From: Chloroflexi bacterium UBA4730
GTDB lineage: Bacteria; Chloroflexota; Limnocylindria; P2-11E
Length of the DNA: 64,000 bases
Assembly: GCA_002404155.1 (NCBI GenBank)
Contig: DHJC01000092.1
Coordinates: forward strand, 10,606 to 74,605
Direction of reading: 5' to 3'
Every line of letters starts with the position of its first letter. The first letter of the stretch is position 1. The translations under genes were made by a program, and so were the position numbers. The notes beneath the pieces were generated by a model. It was not told where the DNA came from. It was given only the letters and a program-made list of their open reading frames with translations, and searched no databases. This document shows, in pieces, positions 50,712 to 59,553 of this stretch.

Positions 50712-51101
50712 CTAGGCGGGCTCGGTGCGCCGCAGCGCGAGCCCAAAGACCGCGGGGATGACGAGGAACCCGATCGCGAAGACCGCGATCCAGAGGAACA
50801 GTGCGGTCGGATTGCAGGTGAGCTGCTGCGCGCAGCCCTCGATCGAGCGCTGCCGCTCGATCAGGAGGAGCGGCAGGCTCGCGGGCGCCGCCACGGCCGA
50901 CGCGGTGACGAACGCGGTCGCGACGGTCGGGATCGAGCGCGGGATCCCGCCGGCGCGCGGGTCGATGCGCCGCGCGGACCACGCGGCCCAGGCCATCGAA
51001 GTCGCCGATGCGGCCGCGGCGAACTGGATGGACCAGCCGCGCGGACCCCAGACTTCCCAGACCGTGAGCGCGGCCCAGTACGCGAGCTTGATGGTCGTCA
51101 T
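50712..51101 (-). CDS. membrane protein of unknown function at the end of the bc operon
   Basis: About 129 residues from ATG 51101 with three to four hydrophobic segments and a two-cysteine loop (EGCAQQLTCNP) between the last two helices. The frame is open to GTG 51179, but that would overlap the small 36-codon gene. I do not recognise the family; the paired cysteines may form an extracytoplasmic disulfide. Confidence 0.5.
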   Translation of the reverse strand: MTTIKLAYWAALTVWEVWGPRGWSIQFAAAASATSMAWAAWSARRIDPRAGGIPRSIPTVATAFVTASAVAAPASLPLLLIERQRSIEGCAQQLTCNPTALFLWIAVFAIGFLVIPAVFGLALRRTEPA

Positions 51102-51157
51102 GCGGCCGACGAGAAGATTGAGCGTGCGGAAGTGCGGGCGCGGTCGCGAGGGCGCGT

Positions 51158-51268
51158 CTAGCGGTAGTTCGTCCACCACTTCTGAAGGAAGTAGAGCGTC
51201 GCGATCAGGATGATCGTCGTCACCGCGACCATGTAGAACTCGTTGGCCTCGCCGATCTCTGTGATCAT
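51158..51268 (-). CDS. 36-residue single-helix membrane protein
   Basis: MITEIGEANEFYMVAVTTIILIATLYFLQKWWTNYR: a short acidic N-terminus, one helix of about 18 residues and a basic, Trp-rich end (KWWTNYR), positive-inside. An AGGAGA Shine-Dalgarno lies six bases before ATG 51268. It begins ten bases after the cytochrome c stop. Size, position and topology resemble the tiny subunits of cytochrome b6f/bc complexes (PetG/L/N-like), which is inference. Confidence 0.65.
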   Translation of the reverse strand: MITEIGEANEFYMVAVTTIILIATLYFLQKWWTNYR

Positions 51269-51278
51269 CGCTTCTCTC

Positions 51279-52370
51279 CTACTTCAGGCTCTTCAGATAG
51301 GCGACGATGTCGGTGATGTTCTCCGGCGTCAGCTGACCGCCCTCGGCCTGCGCGAAGATCGGCATGATGATCCCGGGCTTCACCTTCGGCGCGTGCGACT
51401 CCCAGTCGATGAGCCACTGATCGCTCGAGCCGGCCGCGGCCTTCGCGGCCTTGTTCTCGGTGTTGAGCGGACCCGCGGAGCCGTAGGTGCCCAGGTTCGG
51501 CGCCTGCGGGACCGGCGAGGTCGTGCCCGTCGTGAAGCTGTGGCAGGTCGTGCAGTAGGTGAGCGTCAGCTGGTGGCCGCGCTCGACCGGATCGGTGCTC
51601 GTGACCACCGGCTTGGGCGGGTTGGGCACCTCGGAGAGCGCGAGCTCGCGACGGATCGTGACGATGTCGCCCCAGTCCGCGTCGGTCCCATGCTCGATGA
51701 ACGCCATGAGCTGGCTGATCTGCTCGTCGTTCAGCGAACCGCCGTCGGCGGTGCCCCAGGCCGGCATCGAGATGCCGGGCGGCGGCTTCGGGCGGCCGCG
51801 GTGGATGGTGAGGTCGAGGAGCGACTCGGTGACGGCGAGCTTGGCCGGATCGGCCTTGATGGTGTCGTACTTGAAGTCGGGCTTGTTGAGCGGCAGGCCG
51901 ACCCCGACGTCGCCCTTGCCGTCCTTGCCGTGGCAGTCGAAGCAGAAGTTCGCGTAGAGGTTCCGGCCCCGCGTGACGGCCGCGTCCTGCTGGTGCTGCG
52001 CGGCGACCTTGTCCCGCCACGTCTCGCTGCTCGCGTCGGCGCGCACGACGAGGAGCGTGAAGAGGTACGCGCCGACGAGCGCGAAGACGGCGAACAGCAT
52101 GAAGCCGCCGAGCACGATCTTCTTGTCGAGGTTGCCGGCGATCTCGAGCGGGTCGGGCGAGCTTGGGATCGGCGCGACGTAGTACGGCGTCGGCTGCTCG
52201 ATCGTCTCGCCGGCACCGTAGTGCTGGCGGATGAGCTCGACGCCCTCGACCGGCTTCTGATCGGGCTCGACCACGTTCTGGTGGCGGATGACGAACGCGA
52301 AGAACCCGATCAGCCCGACGAAGAGGACGATGCTGAGGCCGGCGAGGACGACGTTGATGTCGATCGTCAC
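51279..52370 (-). CDS. dihaem cytochrome c of the quinol-cytochrome c reductase
   Basis: 363 residues. Two N-terminal transmembrane helices (about 7-28 and 75-98) anchor it; haem sites are CFDCH and CTTCH, each with a later candidate Met ligand (GISMPAWG; GIIMPIFA). GTG 52370 overlaps the Rieske stop (GTGA). It would accept electrons from the Rieske protein on the outer side and pass them to a terminal oxidase or soluble carrier. Confidence 0.9.
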   Translation of the reverse strand: MTIDINVVLAGLSIVLFVGLIGFFAFVIRHQNVVEPDQKPVEGVELIRQHYGAGETIEQPTPYYVAPIPSSPDPLEIAGNLDKKIVLGGFMLFAVFALVGAYLFTLLVVRADASSETWRDKVAAQHQQDAAVTRGRNLYANFCFDCHGKDGKGDVGVGLPLNKPDFKYDTIKADPAKLAVTESLLDLTIHRGRPKPPPGISMPAWGTADGGSLNDEQISQLMAFIEHGTDADWGDIVTIRRELALSEVPNPPKPVVTSTDPVERGHQLTLTYCTTCHSFTTGTTSPVPQAPNLGTYGSAGPLNTENKAAKAAAGSSDQWLIDWESHAPKVKPGIIMPIFAQAEGGQLTPENITDIVAYLKSLK

Positions 52371-52915
52371 GCCTTGATCTCCAGCACCGACGGGTCCCAC
52401 TCGTTCTTCTGGCGGTCGATGACGTTGAGCGGGTTCGTGTCGACGATGAGCGTGCCGTTCTGCTCGGCGATGTGGAACAGCTGCAGCGGCTTCGGCGCCG
52501 GGCCGCCCTCCACGACCGCGGTCTTCTTGTTGTAGAGCGACCCGTGGCACGGGCAGTGGAACCGGTTCTCCGCCGCCACGTACGGCACGGTGCAACCGAG
52601 GTGGGTGCACTTGCGGTACGCCGCGATGATCCCGCCCTCCGGGTGGAGGAGGAAGAACCGGCCCAGGGTGTTGAGGATCGGCACGTCCTGCGTCGACTGG
52701 AACTGGGCCATGAGCGAGGCGGTGGAGCCCACCGGCACCTTCGCGCCGAGCCCGACGATCTTGTTCGGCTTCATGAACGGATAGATGAGCGCGCTCATCT
52801 CGCCGAGCGCGAGCAGGGTGCCGCCGAGGAAGCCGAGCCGCAGCAGCTGCCGGCGCTTGATGCGGCCGAGGATCCCGCTGCTGCTCGTCGTGACGTCGTC
52901 GTGCGGTCGGATCAC
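52367..52915 (-). CDS. Rieske iron-sulfur protein
   Basis: 182 residues: N-terminal hydrophobic segment preceded by RRQLLR, and 2Fe-2S motifs CTHLGC and CPCHGS. GTG 52915 overlaps the stop of the cytochrome b C-terminal subunit (GTGA), fixing the start; a longer frame is open upstream. Moves electrons from quinol to the dihaem cytochrome. Confidence 0.93.
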   Translation of the reverse strand: MIRPHDDVTTSSSGILGRIKRRQLLRLGFLGGTLLALGEMSALIYPFMKPNKIVGLGAKVPVGSTASLMAQFQSTQDVPILNTLGRFFLLHPEGGIIAAYRKCTHLGCTVPYVAAENRFHCPCHGSLYNKKTAVVEGGPAPKPLQLFHIAEQNGTLIVDTNPLNVIDRQKNEWDPSVLEIKA

Positions 52916-53694
52916 GGGGCGAAGCACTGGTGCGTCGAGGGCAAGGCCCACGGCGCGTACATATCCATACCTGGACCGCGCATGGAGGTGCCGACGATGG
53001 TCAGCACGAGGTACACGCACACGAAGCCCGTCCAGACGGCGATCATCCATTCGCGGGTGTTGCCGTGGAAGATGATCTTCACCAGGAGCACGAGCGCGGC
53101 GGACAGCACGATCATCGTCGTGATCGGGATGATGTAGTCAGGGAAGAGCTGCTTCCCGCCGGGGAAGTTGTCGCTCGCGAACTGGATGTAGCCGTGGTCC
53201 TTGAGCAGCTTGTCCAGGAGGATGAGCGAGAACGTGAGCGCCGTCGCGTACGCGGCGGCGAAGTACGCGATCCGCTTCCCGTTCGGCGAGGTGAAGTAGA
53301 TCCCGACGCCCTCACGCGACCGGTCGATGTACGGGATCGCCATCATGAACACGATCCAGACGGTCGGCACGATGACACCGGCCAGGCCTTTGTCCATGTG
53401 CAGCAGCAGCTCCTGCAGGTTGAGCAGGTACCACGGCGCTTTCGACGGGTTCGGCGTGCAGTCCGGCGTGCTGTGGTCCTGGAGCGGCGCGTTGAACGCG
53501 GCGGAGATGATGAACAGGCCGATGAACCAGAGCATCGCCGCGATGAACTCGATGACCAGCAGGTGCGGCCAGACCATCGCGGTGTCCTCGACGCGCTTGT
53601 CCACCCGCACGACCGAGTCCTGGCGGACGAACGCGAGGAGCCGGAGGCGCTTCTCCTGGCCGGAGAAGGGCTGTGGGCCGCGCGGTGTCGTCAT
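52912..53694 (-). CDS. cytochrome b C-terminal subunit (subunit IV / PetD-like)
   Basis: 260 residues. The N-terminal hydrophilic 40 residues are followed by helices; HTPDCTPNPSKAPWYLLNLQELLLHM contains the 'PxxxPxWYxLxxxE' (PEWY-like) quinol-site signature, here APWYLLNLQE. About five hydrophobic segments in all, more than PetD. With the PetB-like gene three bases upstream it completes a split cytochrome b. Confidence 0.85.
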   Translation of the reverse strand: MTTPRGPQPFSGQEKRLRLLAFVRQDSVVRVDKRVEDTAMVWPHLLVIEFIAAMLWFIGLFIISAAFNAPLQDHSTPDCTPNPSKAPWYLLNLQELLLHMDKGLAGVIVPTVWIVFMMAIPYIDRSREGVGIYFTSPNGKRIAYFAAAYATALTFSLILLDKLLKDHGYIQFASDNFPGGKQLFPDYIIPITTMIVLSAALVLLVKIIFHGNTREWMIAVWTGFVCVYLVLTIVGTSMRGPGMDMYAPWALPSTHQCFAP

Positions 53695-53697
53695 CTA

Positions 53698-54429
53698 CTA
53701 CAGCGGTCCGGAGATGCCGCCGTCTTTGCGGATCCGCCAGAAGTGGATGGCAATGAGGAACCCGGTCGCCAGCGGCAACGCGACGACGTGGAGCACGTAG
53801 AACCGCAGCAGCGCGTTCGCGCCGAGCTGGAAGCCACCGAAGAGCACGAAGGCGAATTCGTTGCCGACGAACGGGGCGGCCTGCGCGATGTTGTACCCGA
53901 CGGTCACCGCCCAGAACGCGAGCTGGTCCCACGGGAGCAGATAGCCGGTGTAGCTCAGAACGAGCGTGAGCACGAAGAGGAGCGTGCCGACCACCCAGTT
54001 GAACTCCCGCGGCGGCTTGTACGAGCCGGTGTAGAAGACCCGGACCATGTGCAGGAACACGGTGATGACCATGCCGTGCCCGGCCCAGCGGTGCATGTTG
54101 CGGAGGATCTGGCCGAACACGACGACGGTCTCCAGGTCCTTGATGTCCGCGTAGGCGAGATCGGTGGTCGGGCGGTAGTAGAACATCAGCAGCGTCCCGG
54201 TGAGGGTCAGCACGAGGAACAGGAAGAACGAGAGCCCACCCATGCACCACGTGTACGGGATCGCGAGCGCGTGGCGGCGCACCTTGACCGGGTGCAGGTG
54301 CAGGAACACGTTCGTGAAGACCGCGAGCGACTGGTTCTTGCGCGAGTCGGGGTAGCCGTGGCGGAAGAGCGACTTCCAGAGGGGGCCGCTCTTGACCCGG
54401 CGCCACATTTCGGCCGGCAGCTCGAGCAT
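53698..54429 (-). CDS. cytochrome b N-terminal subunit (PetB-like)
   Basis: 243 residues with four main transmembrane helices and two histidine pairs for the b haems: NMHRWAGHG...VFLHMVR and RFYVLHVVALPL...AIHFWRIRKDG. 'SYTGYLLPWDQLAFWA' is the conserved quinol-site loop. Directly abuts the FAD/Fe-S oxidoreductase gene. A short, b6-type cytochrome b rather than the full-length bc1 type. Confidence 0.92.
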   Translation of the reverse strand: MLELPAEMWRRVKSGPLWKSLFRHGYPDSRKNQSLAVFTNVFLHLHPVKVRRHALAIPYTWCMGGLSFFLFLVLTLTGTLLMFYYRPTTDLAYADIKDLETVVVFGQILRNMHRWAGHGMVITVFLHMVRVFYTGSYKPPREFNWVVGTLLFVLTLVLSYTGYLLPWDQLAFWAVTVGYNIAQAAPFVGNEFAFVLFGGFQLGANALLRFYVLHVVALPLATGFLIAIHFWRIRKDGGISGPL

Positions 54430-56451
54430 CTAGTGGGTGTGCGCTGCTTCAGATGATTCCACAGCAGTGCCCTTTCCGTTGGTGTGGGGATGCCCGTTGC
54501 CGTTGCCGTTGAGCTGCTTGTAGCCGGACGCGACGACGGGATCGTACATGGGAAGCGGCCGGATCGATTTGCGGCCTCCGACGGTGAGGTCGAGGTGGAT
54601 CTCGTCGTCGATGGATTCTTTGGGCAGGACCCGCCCGACCGAGGGCGTCACGGCGCCGTAGCGGTTCATCGTGATCGCGTCGGTGGGGCAGCGGATGACG
54701 CAGAGCGCACAGCGGATGCAGGCGGTCTCATCGAGGAAGAACGCGACGCCCTGCTCCCACTTCTTGGCCTCGGCCACGCCGGGGATGGAGCCGTCGTCGA
54801 CGATGTCGGCCATGTCGACGAGGTGGATGACGTCCATCGGGCAGACGTCGACGCAGCCACCGCAGATGATGCAGAGCTCGCCGATGATCTCGATGTTGAA
54901 GTTGCACTTCAGGCAGCGATCGGACTCCGCGACGGCCTGCGCGGTCTCGTAGCCGCGGTTCACCTCGAGGAACAGACCGCGCCGCTCACCCTTCGTGAGC
55001 TTCGGCATCTCCTGCCGGGGGATCCGGTCGTAGTCGACGGACATGTTGTGGTAGATCCGCGCGAGCGGGCCTTCGCCGGCGATCTGGCCCATGTTGTCCG
55101 GCGTGCTCGAGCGGCGGAGCGTCACGATCTCGTGGTACTCCGGGACGTCGACGGACGCGGCGATCGGATCGAGGTACCGCGCGATTTGCTGCGCGGCGGA
55201 ACGTCCCTCGGCGACAGCCTCGATGATCGTCGTCGGGCCGGTGCGGTAGTCGCCAGCGATGAAGATGGACTCGACCTCGGTCTGGAACGTCTCCGGATCG
55301 ACCTTCACGTCGCGCCAGCGCTTCACCCGGAACTGCTCGAAGTCGGCCATGAACGTGCGATCGGGCGCCTGACCGAGCGCCAGAAGCACGGTCTCGCACG
55401 GGATCTCGAACTCGGAGCCCTCGATGGGCTCGGGCGCGCGCCGGCCGCTCGCGTCCGGATTGCCGAGGCGGTTCCGGACGAACTTCACGCCGCGAACGTG
55501 GCCGCTCGCGTCGGCGAGGACCTCGACCGGCGACGCGAGGTACACGAACTCCATTCCCTCGCGTGCCGTCTCGCCGAGCTCCTCTTCGTCCACGACCATC
55601 TCGTCGCGGCTCCGTCGATAGACGACGTAGACGTCCTCGGCGCCCAGGCGCCATGAGGTCGACGAGCAGTCCATCGCGGTGTAGCCACCGCCGAGGACCA
55701 CGACCCGCTTCCCCACTTCCACGGGGCGGCCGCGGTACGCGCGCTCGAGGAACACGATCCCGGCCATGACGCCCTGGCTGTCCTCACCGGGGATCCCGAT
55801 GTAGGTCGGCTCGAAGCAGCCGGCGGTCACGAGGACCGCGTCGAAGCGCTCGTGCAGCTCGCGCATCGTGATGTCGCGGCCGACGTAGGTGGACATCTTC
55901 AGCTCGACGTTCTCGTTCACGATGCCGGCGACGTCGCGGTCGATGACCTCGCGCGGCAGGCGGAACGGCGGCACGCCAGCGAGCGTCGTGCCGCCAGCCT
56001 GGTCCAGCGCGTCGTACACGGTGACGCCGAAGCCGAGCTTCGCGAGATCGCTCGCCGCGGAGAGGCCGGAGCAGCCGGCGCCGACGACCGCGACCTTCTT
56101 CGCGGGTGGCCCATAGATGGGCGGGGCGGGCTGGCGGTACGCCTTCCCGTCCACCGTGACGTTCTCGTGGGTCCAGTCGGACAGGAACTTCTTGACGTAG
56201 CGGATCGAGAGCGGCTTGTCGACCTCTTTACGGCGACAGGCCGTCTCGCACGGGGCCGCGCAGACGCTGCCGCAGATGCTCGCCATGGGGTTCGGGTCGA
56301 GGGCGAGCTCCCAGGCTTTCTCGAATTCCCCGGCTGCCGCGAGGTTCAGATAGCCCCGGCAGTTCGTCTTCACCGGGCAGGCTTCCTGGCAGGGGATGTT
56401 GTCCTGATACCAGGCGGGCCCGACCTCGACCACCTGGTACAGCTCTCTCAC
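54430..56451 (-). CDS. GltD-like FAD/Fe-S NAD(P)H oxidoreductase with C-terminal ferredoxin domain
   Basis: 673 residues. N-terminal cysteine-rich domain (CQEACPVKTNCRGY; CGSVCAAPCETACRR), then FAD site VVGAGCSGLSAASDLA and NAD(P) site VVLGGGYTAMDCSS, as in glutamate synthase small subunits and NfnB. The C-terminus has CIICGGCVDVCP and CIRCALCVIRCP. Being the first gene of the bc operon suggests it feeds or takes electrons at the quinone/cytochrome level instead of making glutamate; no GltB is nearby. Start GTG or ATG near 56451. Confidence 0.82.
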   Translation of the reverse strand: MRELYQVVEVGPAWYQDNIPCQEACPVKTNCRGYLNLAAAGEFEKAWELALDPNPMASICGSVCAAPCETACRRKEVDKPLSIRYVKKFLSDWTHENVTVDGKAYRQPAPPIYGPPAKKVAVVGAGCSGLSAASDLAKLGFGVTVYDALDQAGGTTLAGVPPFRLPREVIDRDVAGIVNENVELKMSTYVGRDITMRELHERFDAVLVTAGCFEPTYIGIPGEDSQGVMAGIVFLERAYRGRPVEVGKRVVVLGGGYTAMDCSSTSWRLGAEDVYVVYRRSRDEMVVDEEELGETAREGMEFVYLASPVEVLADASGHVRGVKFVRNRLGNPDASGRRAPEPIEGSEFEIPCETVLLALGQAPDRTFMADFEQFRVKRWRDVKVDPETFQTEVESIFIAGDYRTGPTTIIEAVAEGRSAAQQIARYLDPIAASVDVPEYHEIVTLRRSSTPDNMGQIAGEGPLARIYHNMSVDYDRIPRQEMPKLTKGERRGLFLEVNRGYETAQAVAESDRCLKCNFNIEIIGELCIICGGCVDVCPMDVIHLVDMADIVDDGSIPGVAEAKKWEQGVAFFLDETACIRCALCVIRCPTDAITMNRYGAVTPSVGRVLPKESIDDEIHLDLTVGGRKSIRPLPMYDPVVASGYKQLNGNGNGHPHTNGKGTAVESSEAAHTH

Positions 56452-56460
56452 GCCATAGTC

Positions 56461-56961
56461 ATGCTACGGATGCGTAGTGGAGTGTCAAAAGACGGGTCGA
56501 TCATCGAGCGCAAGACGCGCTTCGATGGCTCGGTGCAGGAATTCGCGTGCCGAGCCCTCCTGGTCGAGCCGGGGAAGCGGGCGGTCATCCGCTACGACCT
56601 CGATCGCGACTGGCACGTCGGCGGGATGGTCCTCCCGAAGGGCGGCTACACCGCCGGACACTTCTGGATCGACCGGCCGTACAACGTCTACCACTGGCTC
56701 GAGAACGGGAAGACCCTCGCGTACTACTTCAACGTCGGACTGGTCGATGACATCACCGACGCGCAGGTAGCCTGGCGCGATCTCATCATCGACGTGCTGG
56801 TGAAGCCGGACGGGGCCATCGACATCCTCGACGAGGATGAGGTCCCTGCGGATCTCGCGCCCGAGCACCGCGGCACGATCGCGCGGGCGCTCGAGCAGAT
56901 CGTGACGAACCCGAAGCGGCTGGTGAGCGAGATCGAGCGCGAGACCCGCGACCTCCTTTAG
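56461..56961 (+). CDS. DUF402 family protein
   Basis: About 166 residues with the DUF402 core: the GHFWIDRPYNVYHWLENGKTLAYYFNVGLVDDI block and the following WRDLIIDVLVKPDGAIDILDEDEVPADL, including the acidic cluster that in related FAU-1/RNase AM proteins binds metal near RNA. Function may be RNA-related or phosphatase-like. Start uncertain: ATG 56461, ATG 56470 or GTG 56482. Divergent from the bc operon. Confidence 0.8.
   Translation: MLRMRSGVSKDGSIIERKTRFDGSVQEFACRALLVEPGKRAVIRYDLDRDWHVGGMVLPKGGYTAGHFWIDRPYNVYHWLENGKTLAYYFNVGLVDDITDAQVAWRDLIIDVLVKPDGAIDILDEDEVPADLAPEHRGTIARALEQIVTNPKRLVSEIERETRDLL
56464..56477. promoter_or_regulatory. inverted repeat CTACG-N4-CGTAG
   Basis: CTACGGATGCGTAG lies in the divergent promoter between the bc operon and the DUF402 gene, next to an ATAG (56454-56457). 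It could be an operator if the DUF402 gene starts at GTG 56482; with ATG 56461 it is inside the gene. Weak evidence. Confidence 0.25.
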
Positions 56962-56970
56962 CGTTCGGCC

Positions 56971-57579
56971 ATGTCCTCCTTCCTTACCGGTCTCATCGCC
57001 GGCTTCGCCATCGCGATGCCGCCGGGCGCGGTGACGTCGCTCATCGTGCGCATCGGGCTGCAGCGCGGGTTCCCGTCCGCGCTCGCCGCGGGCTGGGGCA
57101 CCGCGACGGTCGACGGCGTCTACTGCGTCGTCGCGGTGCTCGCCGGCGCGGCGCTCGTCCCGCTCCTCGGCGCGATCGACCCGCTGCTCCGCGTCGCCAC
57201 CGGCGTCGTCCTCATCGGCCTCGGGGTACGCGGGATGCTGAGCGCGCGAGGCGAGCCGACGAGTGCGGGCGCGCCGGACGCGCGCGATCTGGTCGCGACC
57301 TATGTGCGGTTCATCGCCATCACGATGGTGAACCCCGCGACCCTCGCCTACTTCCTCGCGATCGCGCTCGGCTTCGCCGGCGCGGTGCTGAACGACGCCC
57401 GCGCCTTCATCGTCGGCGTCTTCGCCGCGTCGCTGACGTGGCACGCGATCCTCGCGGTCCTCAGCGGCTCGCTGCACGGACGGCTGAGCCCCAACACGCG
57501 CACCGTGCTCACGATCGTGGCGAACGGCGTGGTGATCGCGCTCGGGATCCGGATCCTCGCCCAGGTGGTCGCGGGCTAG
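56971..57579 (+). CDS. LysE-family exporter
   Basis: 202 residues with about six hydrophobic segments, and the LysE/RhtB-type motifs FAIAMPPGAVTSLIVRIGLQRGF and NPATLAYFLAIALGF. Members export amino acids or related small metabolites. Ten bases after the DUF402 stop, same strand. Confidence 0.85.
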   Translation: MSSFLTGLIAGFAIAMPPGAVTSLIVRIGLQRGFPSALAAGWGTATVDGVYCVVAVLAGAALVPLLGAIDPLLRVATGVVLIGLGVRGMLSARGEPTSAGAPDARDLVATYVRFIAITMVNPATLAYFLAIALGFAGAVLNDARAFIVGVFAASLTWHAILAVLSGSLHGRLSPNTRTVLTIVANGVVIALGIRILAQVVAG

Positions 57580-57596
57580 GCGCGTATCGTCCGGCG

Positions 57597-57782
57597 ATGC
57601 GCGACCTGGCCCTCGCCGGTGTGGTGCTTGCGGTGTCGTGTAGCGCCGCAACGTCGTCGTCGGCGGCCTCCCCGTCCGCGGCGGTCGCCCGGACGATAGC
57701 GCTCACGTTCTCGGGCGGTCTCACTGGCGTGATGACCGAGGTCAACGTTCCCAGCCGGCCGAGCGAGGGCAGCCCGGTCTGA
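57597..57782 (+). CDS. small putative lipoprotein, possibly truncated
   Basis: 61 residues: hydrophobic leader MRDLALAGVVLAVSCSAA with a plausible lipid-modified Cys15, a Ser/Ala linker, then TIALTFSGGLTGVMTEVN before the frame ends. The end looks abrupt for a folded domain and the following sequence is degraded, so it may be a truncated remnant. Confidence 0.4.
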   Translation: MRDLALAGVVLAVSCSAATSSSAASPSAAVARTIALTFSGGLTGVMTEVNVPSRPSEGSPV

Positions 57783-58426
57783 GCGAGCCATTCAATATGT
57801 CATTTGAATGCCCGGAACCCCGGGCGGGTCGGTTATCCGGCCTCCGGGGTCGGTTATCCCCCCAGTTTGGGCGCTTTCGGCGCTCTCGCTCTCGCGGGTC
57901 AGATTGATCGGCCAGCCATAGAGCTCGCTGTTGTCGCTGCTCGCCGGCGTCACTCCGCGGAACGCAGCGGATCCACGAACCGCAGCATGGGCGGACGTGG
58001 ACGAGCTCCCACGCGGGGGTCGGGCCGATGCCCTTGAGCGCAAGGTCGCCGAGCGGTCGCAGCTCCGCGTGTCGTTCGGGGCCCGCGCCAGGGTGGCCAC
58101 GGTGCGGCCTTCCTCGGCGCCCGAGCGGCCGGCGGCGACCGCGCGGTCCTGCTGGACCATCGCCAAGGCCAGGTGCTCGGCCAGTGCACCCCCGAGGGGC
58201 TCGGCCCGGTAGCGCTCGAAGCGCTCGCGCTCGTTCTCGAGCACCGGCACGGGGTAGCGCGAGAACCGGCCGCTGCTGAAGTGGGGGCTGCGGGGCAAAC
58301 GTCATAACCAACATTGTCCGAATGGGCATGTACGGTCGGCCATACCGAAAAGGGCTCGTTTTCCCGGCCGAGGCTACGGCCTTTTAAGCGCTAGGCGCGC
58401 GAGACGCCGGTACCGAGACTCGACTG
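57783..58426. other. low-coding-density stretch with probable gene debris
   Basis: No confident gene in 644 bases. Near its start is the hairpin CATTCAA-N8-TTGAATG (57790-57811). GGGTCGGTTATCC occurs twice 21 bases apart (57827, 57848). On the minus strand one frame reads LRPLGDLALKGIGPTPAWELVHVRP (about 57965-58065), similar to the end of class III cyclase domains ('LGxxxLKGxxxPxxxYEV'), but the frames on either side are broken. I read this as decayed sequence. Confidence 0.4.
57827..57860. repeat. 13-bp direct repeat, 21-bp period
   Basis: GGGTCGGTTATCC at 57827-57839 and 57848-57860. The two-turn spacing is compatible with a protein-binding site; it could equally be debris of a duplicated end of a mobile element. 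Confidence 0.4.
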
Positions 58427-58771
58427 GTGGATACCTGGCATGCGGGCGAGCTCGAGCGCGCCGGTTATCGCGTCCGGGTGGAAATCATCGCCGGTGATGA
58501 GCCGGCGTGTGTGGCGTTCATCGAGGAGTGGCCGAGCTTCGCGCTGATTGGCTCGTCGGTCCTCGAAGTTCTGTCGCGGCTCGACATGGCGATGACGGGC
58601 TGGTCGAGCATGCAGCTCGCGGCCGGTCGGACCGTCCCGCCACCGCGGCGCCCAAAGGTGCTCCCGCCACGCCGGTCGACCTTCAGCACCGGACCGAACG
58701 AGGGATGGGATCCGGAGCCCCACGCCGCACGGGACACCGAGACACAAGAAGGCCGCGACCCGCGACGCTAA
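58427..58771 (+). CDS. hypothetical protein, first half plausible
   Basis: 114 codons from GTG 58427. The first 65 residues (WHAGELERAGYRVRVEIIAGDEPACVAFIEEWPSFALIGSSVLEVLSRLDMAM) have normal composition and alternating hydrophobicity; the last 45 are Arg/Pro-rich and shadow-like, so the 3' end may be disrupted. No family recognised. It lies in a region of degraded sequence. Confidence 0.35.
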   Translation: MDTWHAGELERAGYRVRVEIIAGDEPACVAFIEEWPSFALIGSSVLEVLSRLDMAMTGWSSMQLAAGRTVPPPRRPKVLPPRRSTFSTGPNEGWDPEPHAARDTETQEGRDPRR

Positions 58772-58847
58772 GGGAACAGACGCCCTGCTCCGACCCATCG
58801 GACGACGTTCGCCCTAGTCGCCGACCAGATGTGATCCCGAGCGTCTC

Positions 58848-58991
58848 ATGAGCCTCACCGACCGCCTCGGCGGCAAGCGGCCGGCCCTCTCGGTCGCCCG
58901 CAAGCTCATCCGCCGCTGCTATCACACACTGCGCGAGTTGGGCGAGGACGCCTGGTCGACCACTGGCACCACCCTCCAGCAGGCGGCCTGA
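58848..58991 (+). pseudogene. remnant of an IS110-type transposase C-terminus
   Basis: 47 codons reading MSLTDRLGGKRPALSVARKL...RRCYHTLRELGEDAW, which matches the extreme C-terminal helix region of many IS110/IS1111 transposases ('GGKRA-xx-VARKLxRRxYHxLRxLG'). The catalytic domains are missing. It is unlike the C-terminus of the intact copy at 17744, so it derives from a different element. Confidence 0.55.
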
Positions 58992-59553
58992 TCATGGGGA
59001 CTGCTGCGCGCTCGCGCCCCGATCAACTGATGTTCGCGGCCGGCTCCGCCGATTCCCTTGTCGCCGCCGCTTACGGCGGACGTCCCGGAAAGAATGAGCG
59101 GCCGCAACACACCACGGGGTTCGCCCCAATCGATCATCACGTGGCCGGGCCATCACGATCTGGCTCGTGCACCCAGATAAGGCTGGGCGCCGCCGTGCAG
59201 CCGTCCCGAGCGATGGGCCTCTCGCTCACGGAGGAACCGACCATGACGTGACCGCCTGAGCTGGGTCGACCGCGCCATGGCCTTCGTCGCGCGCCTCGCT
59301 GCGGGCGCTCTACCTTGACGCGCCTCCGGTTCGACGCGTGTGCGCATTGCCGACCCAGCCATCATCCACAACAAGCGGACCCTCACTTGACAGGGGTCCG
59401 ATCACAGATAAGGGAAGGATCGGCTGTGCCAGACGCCATCGTCCCGGAACAGGCGAGCGTGCCGTGGACTTCTCCGTGACGATGAAGGCATCGACGGCGA
59501 AGAAGATCGCACCGGCCAAAAACGCCTGCGTGCTCACGTCGCACGGACTCTGA
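58992..59553. other. no gene recognised
   Basis: 562 bases after the transposase remnant. Short open frames on both strands have shadow-like composition and no family resemblance. No clear repeat or strong hairpin seen. Probably decayed sequence between two accessory patches. Confidence 0.4.
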
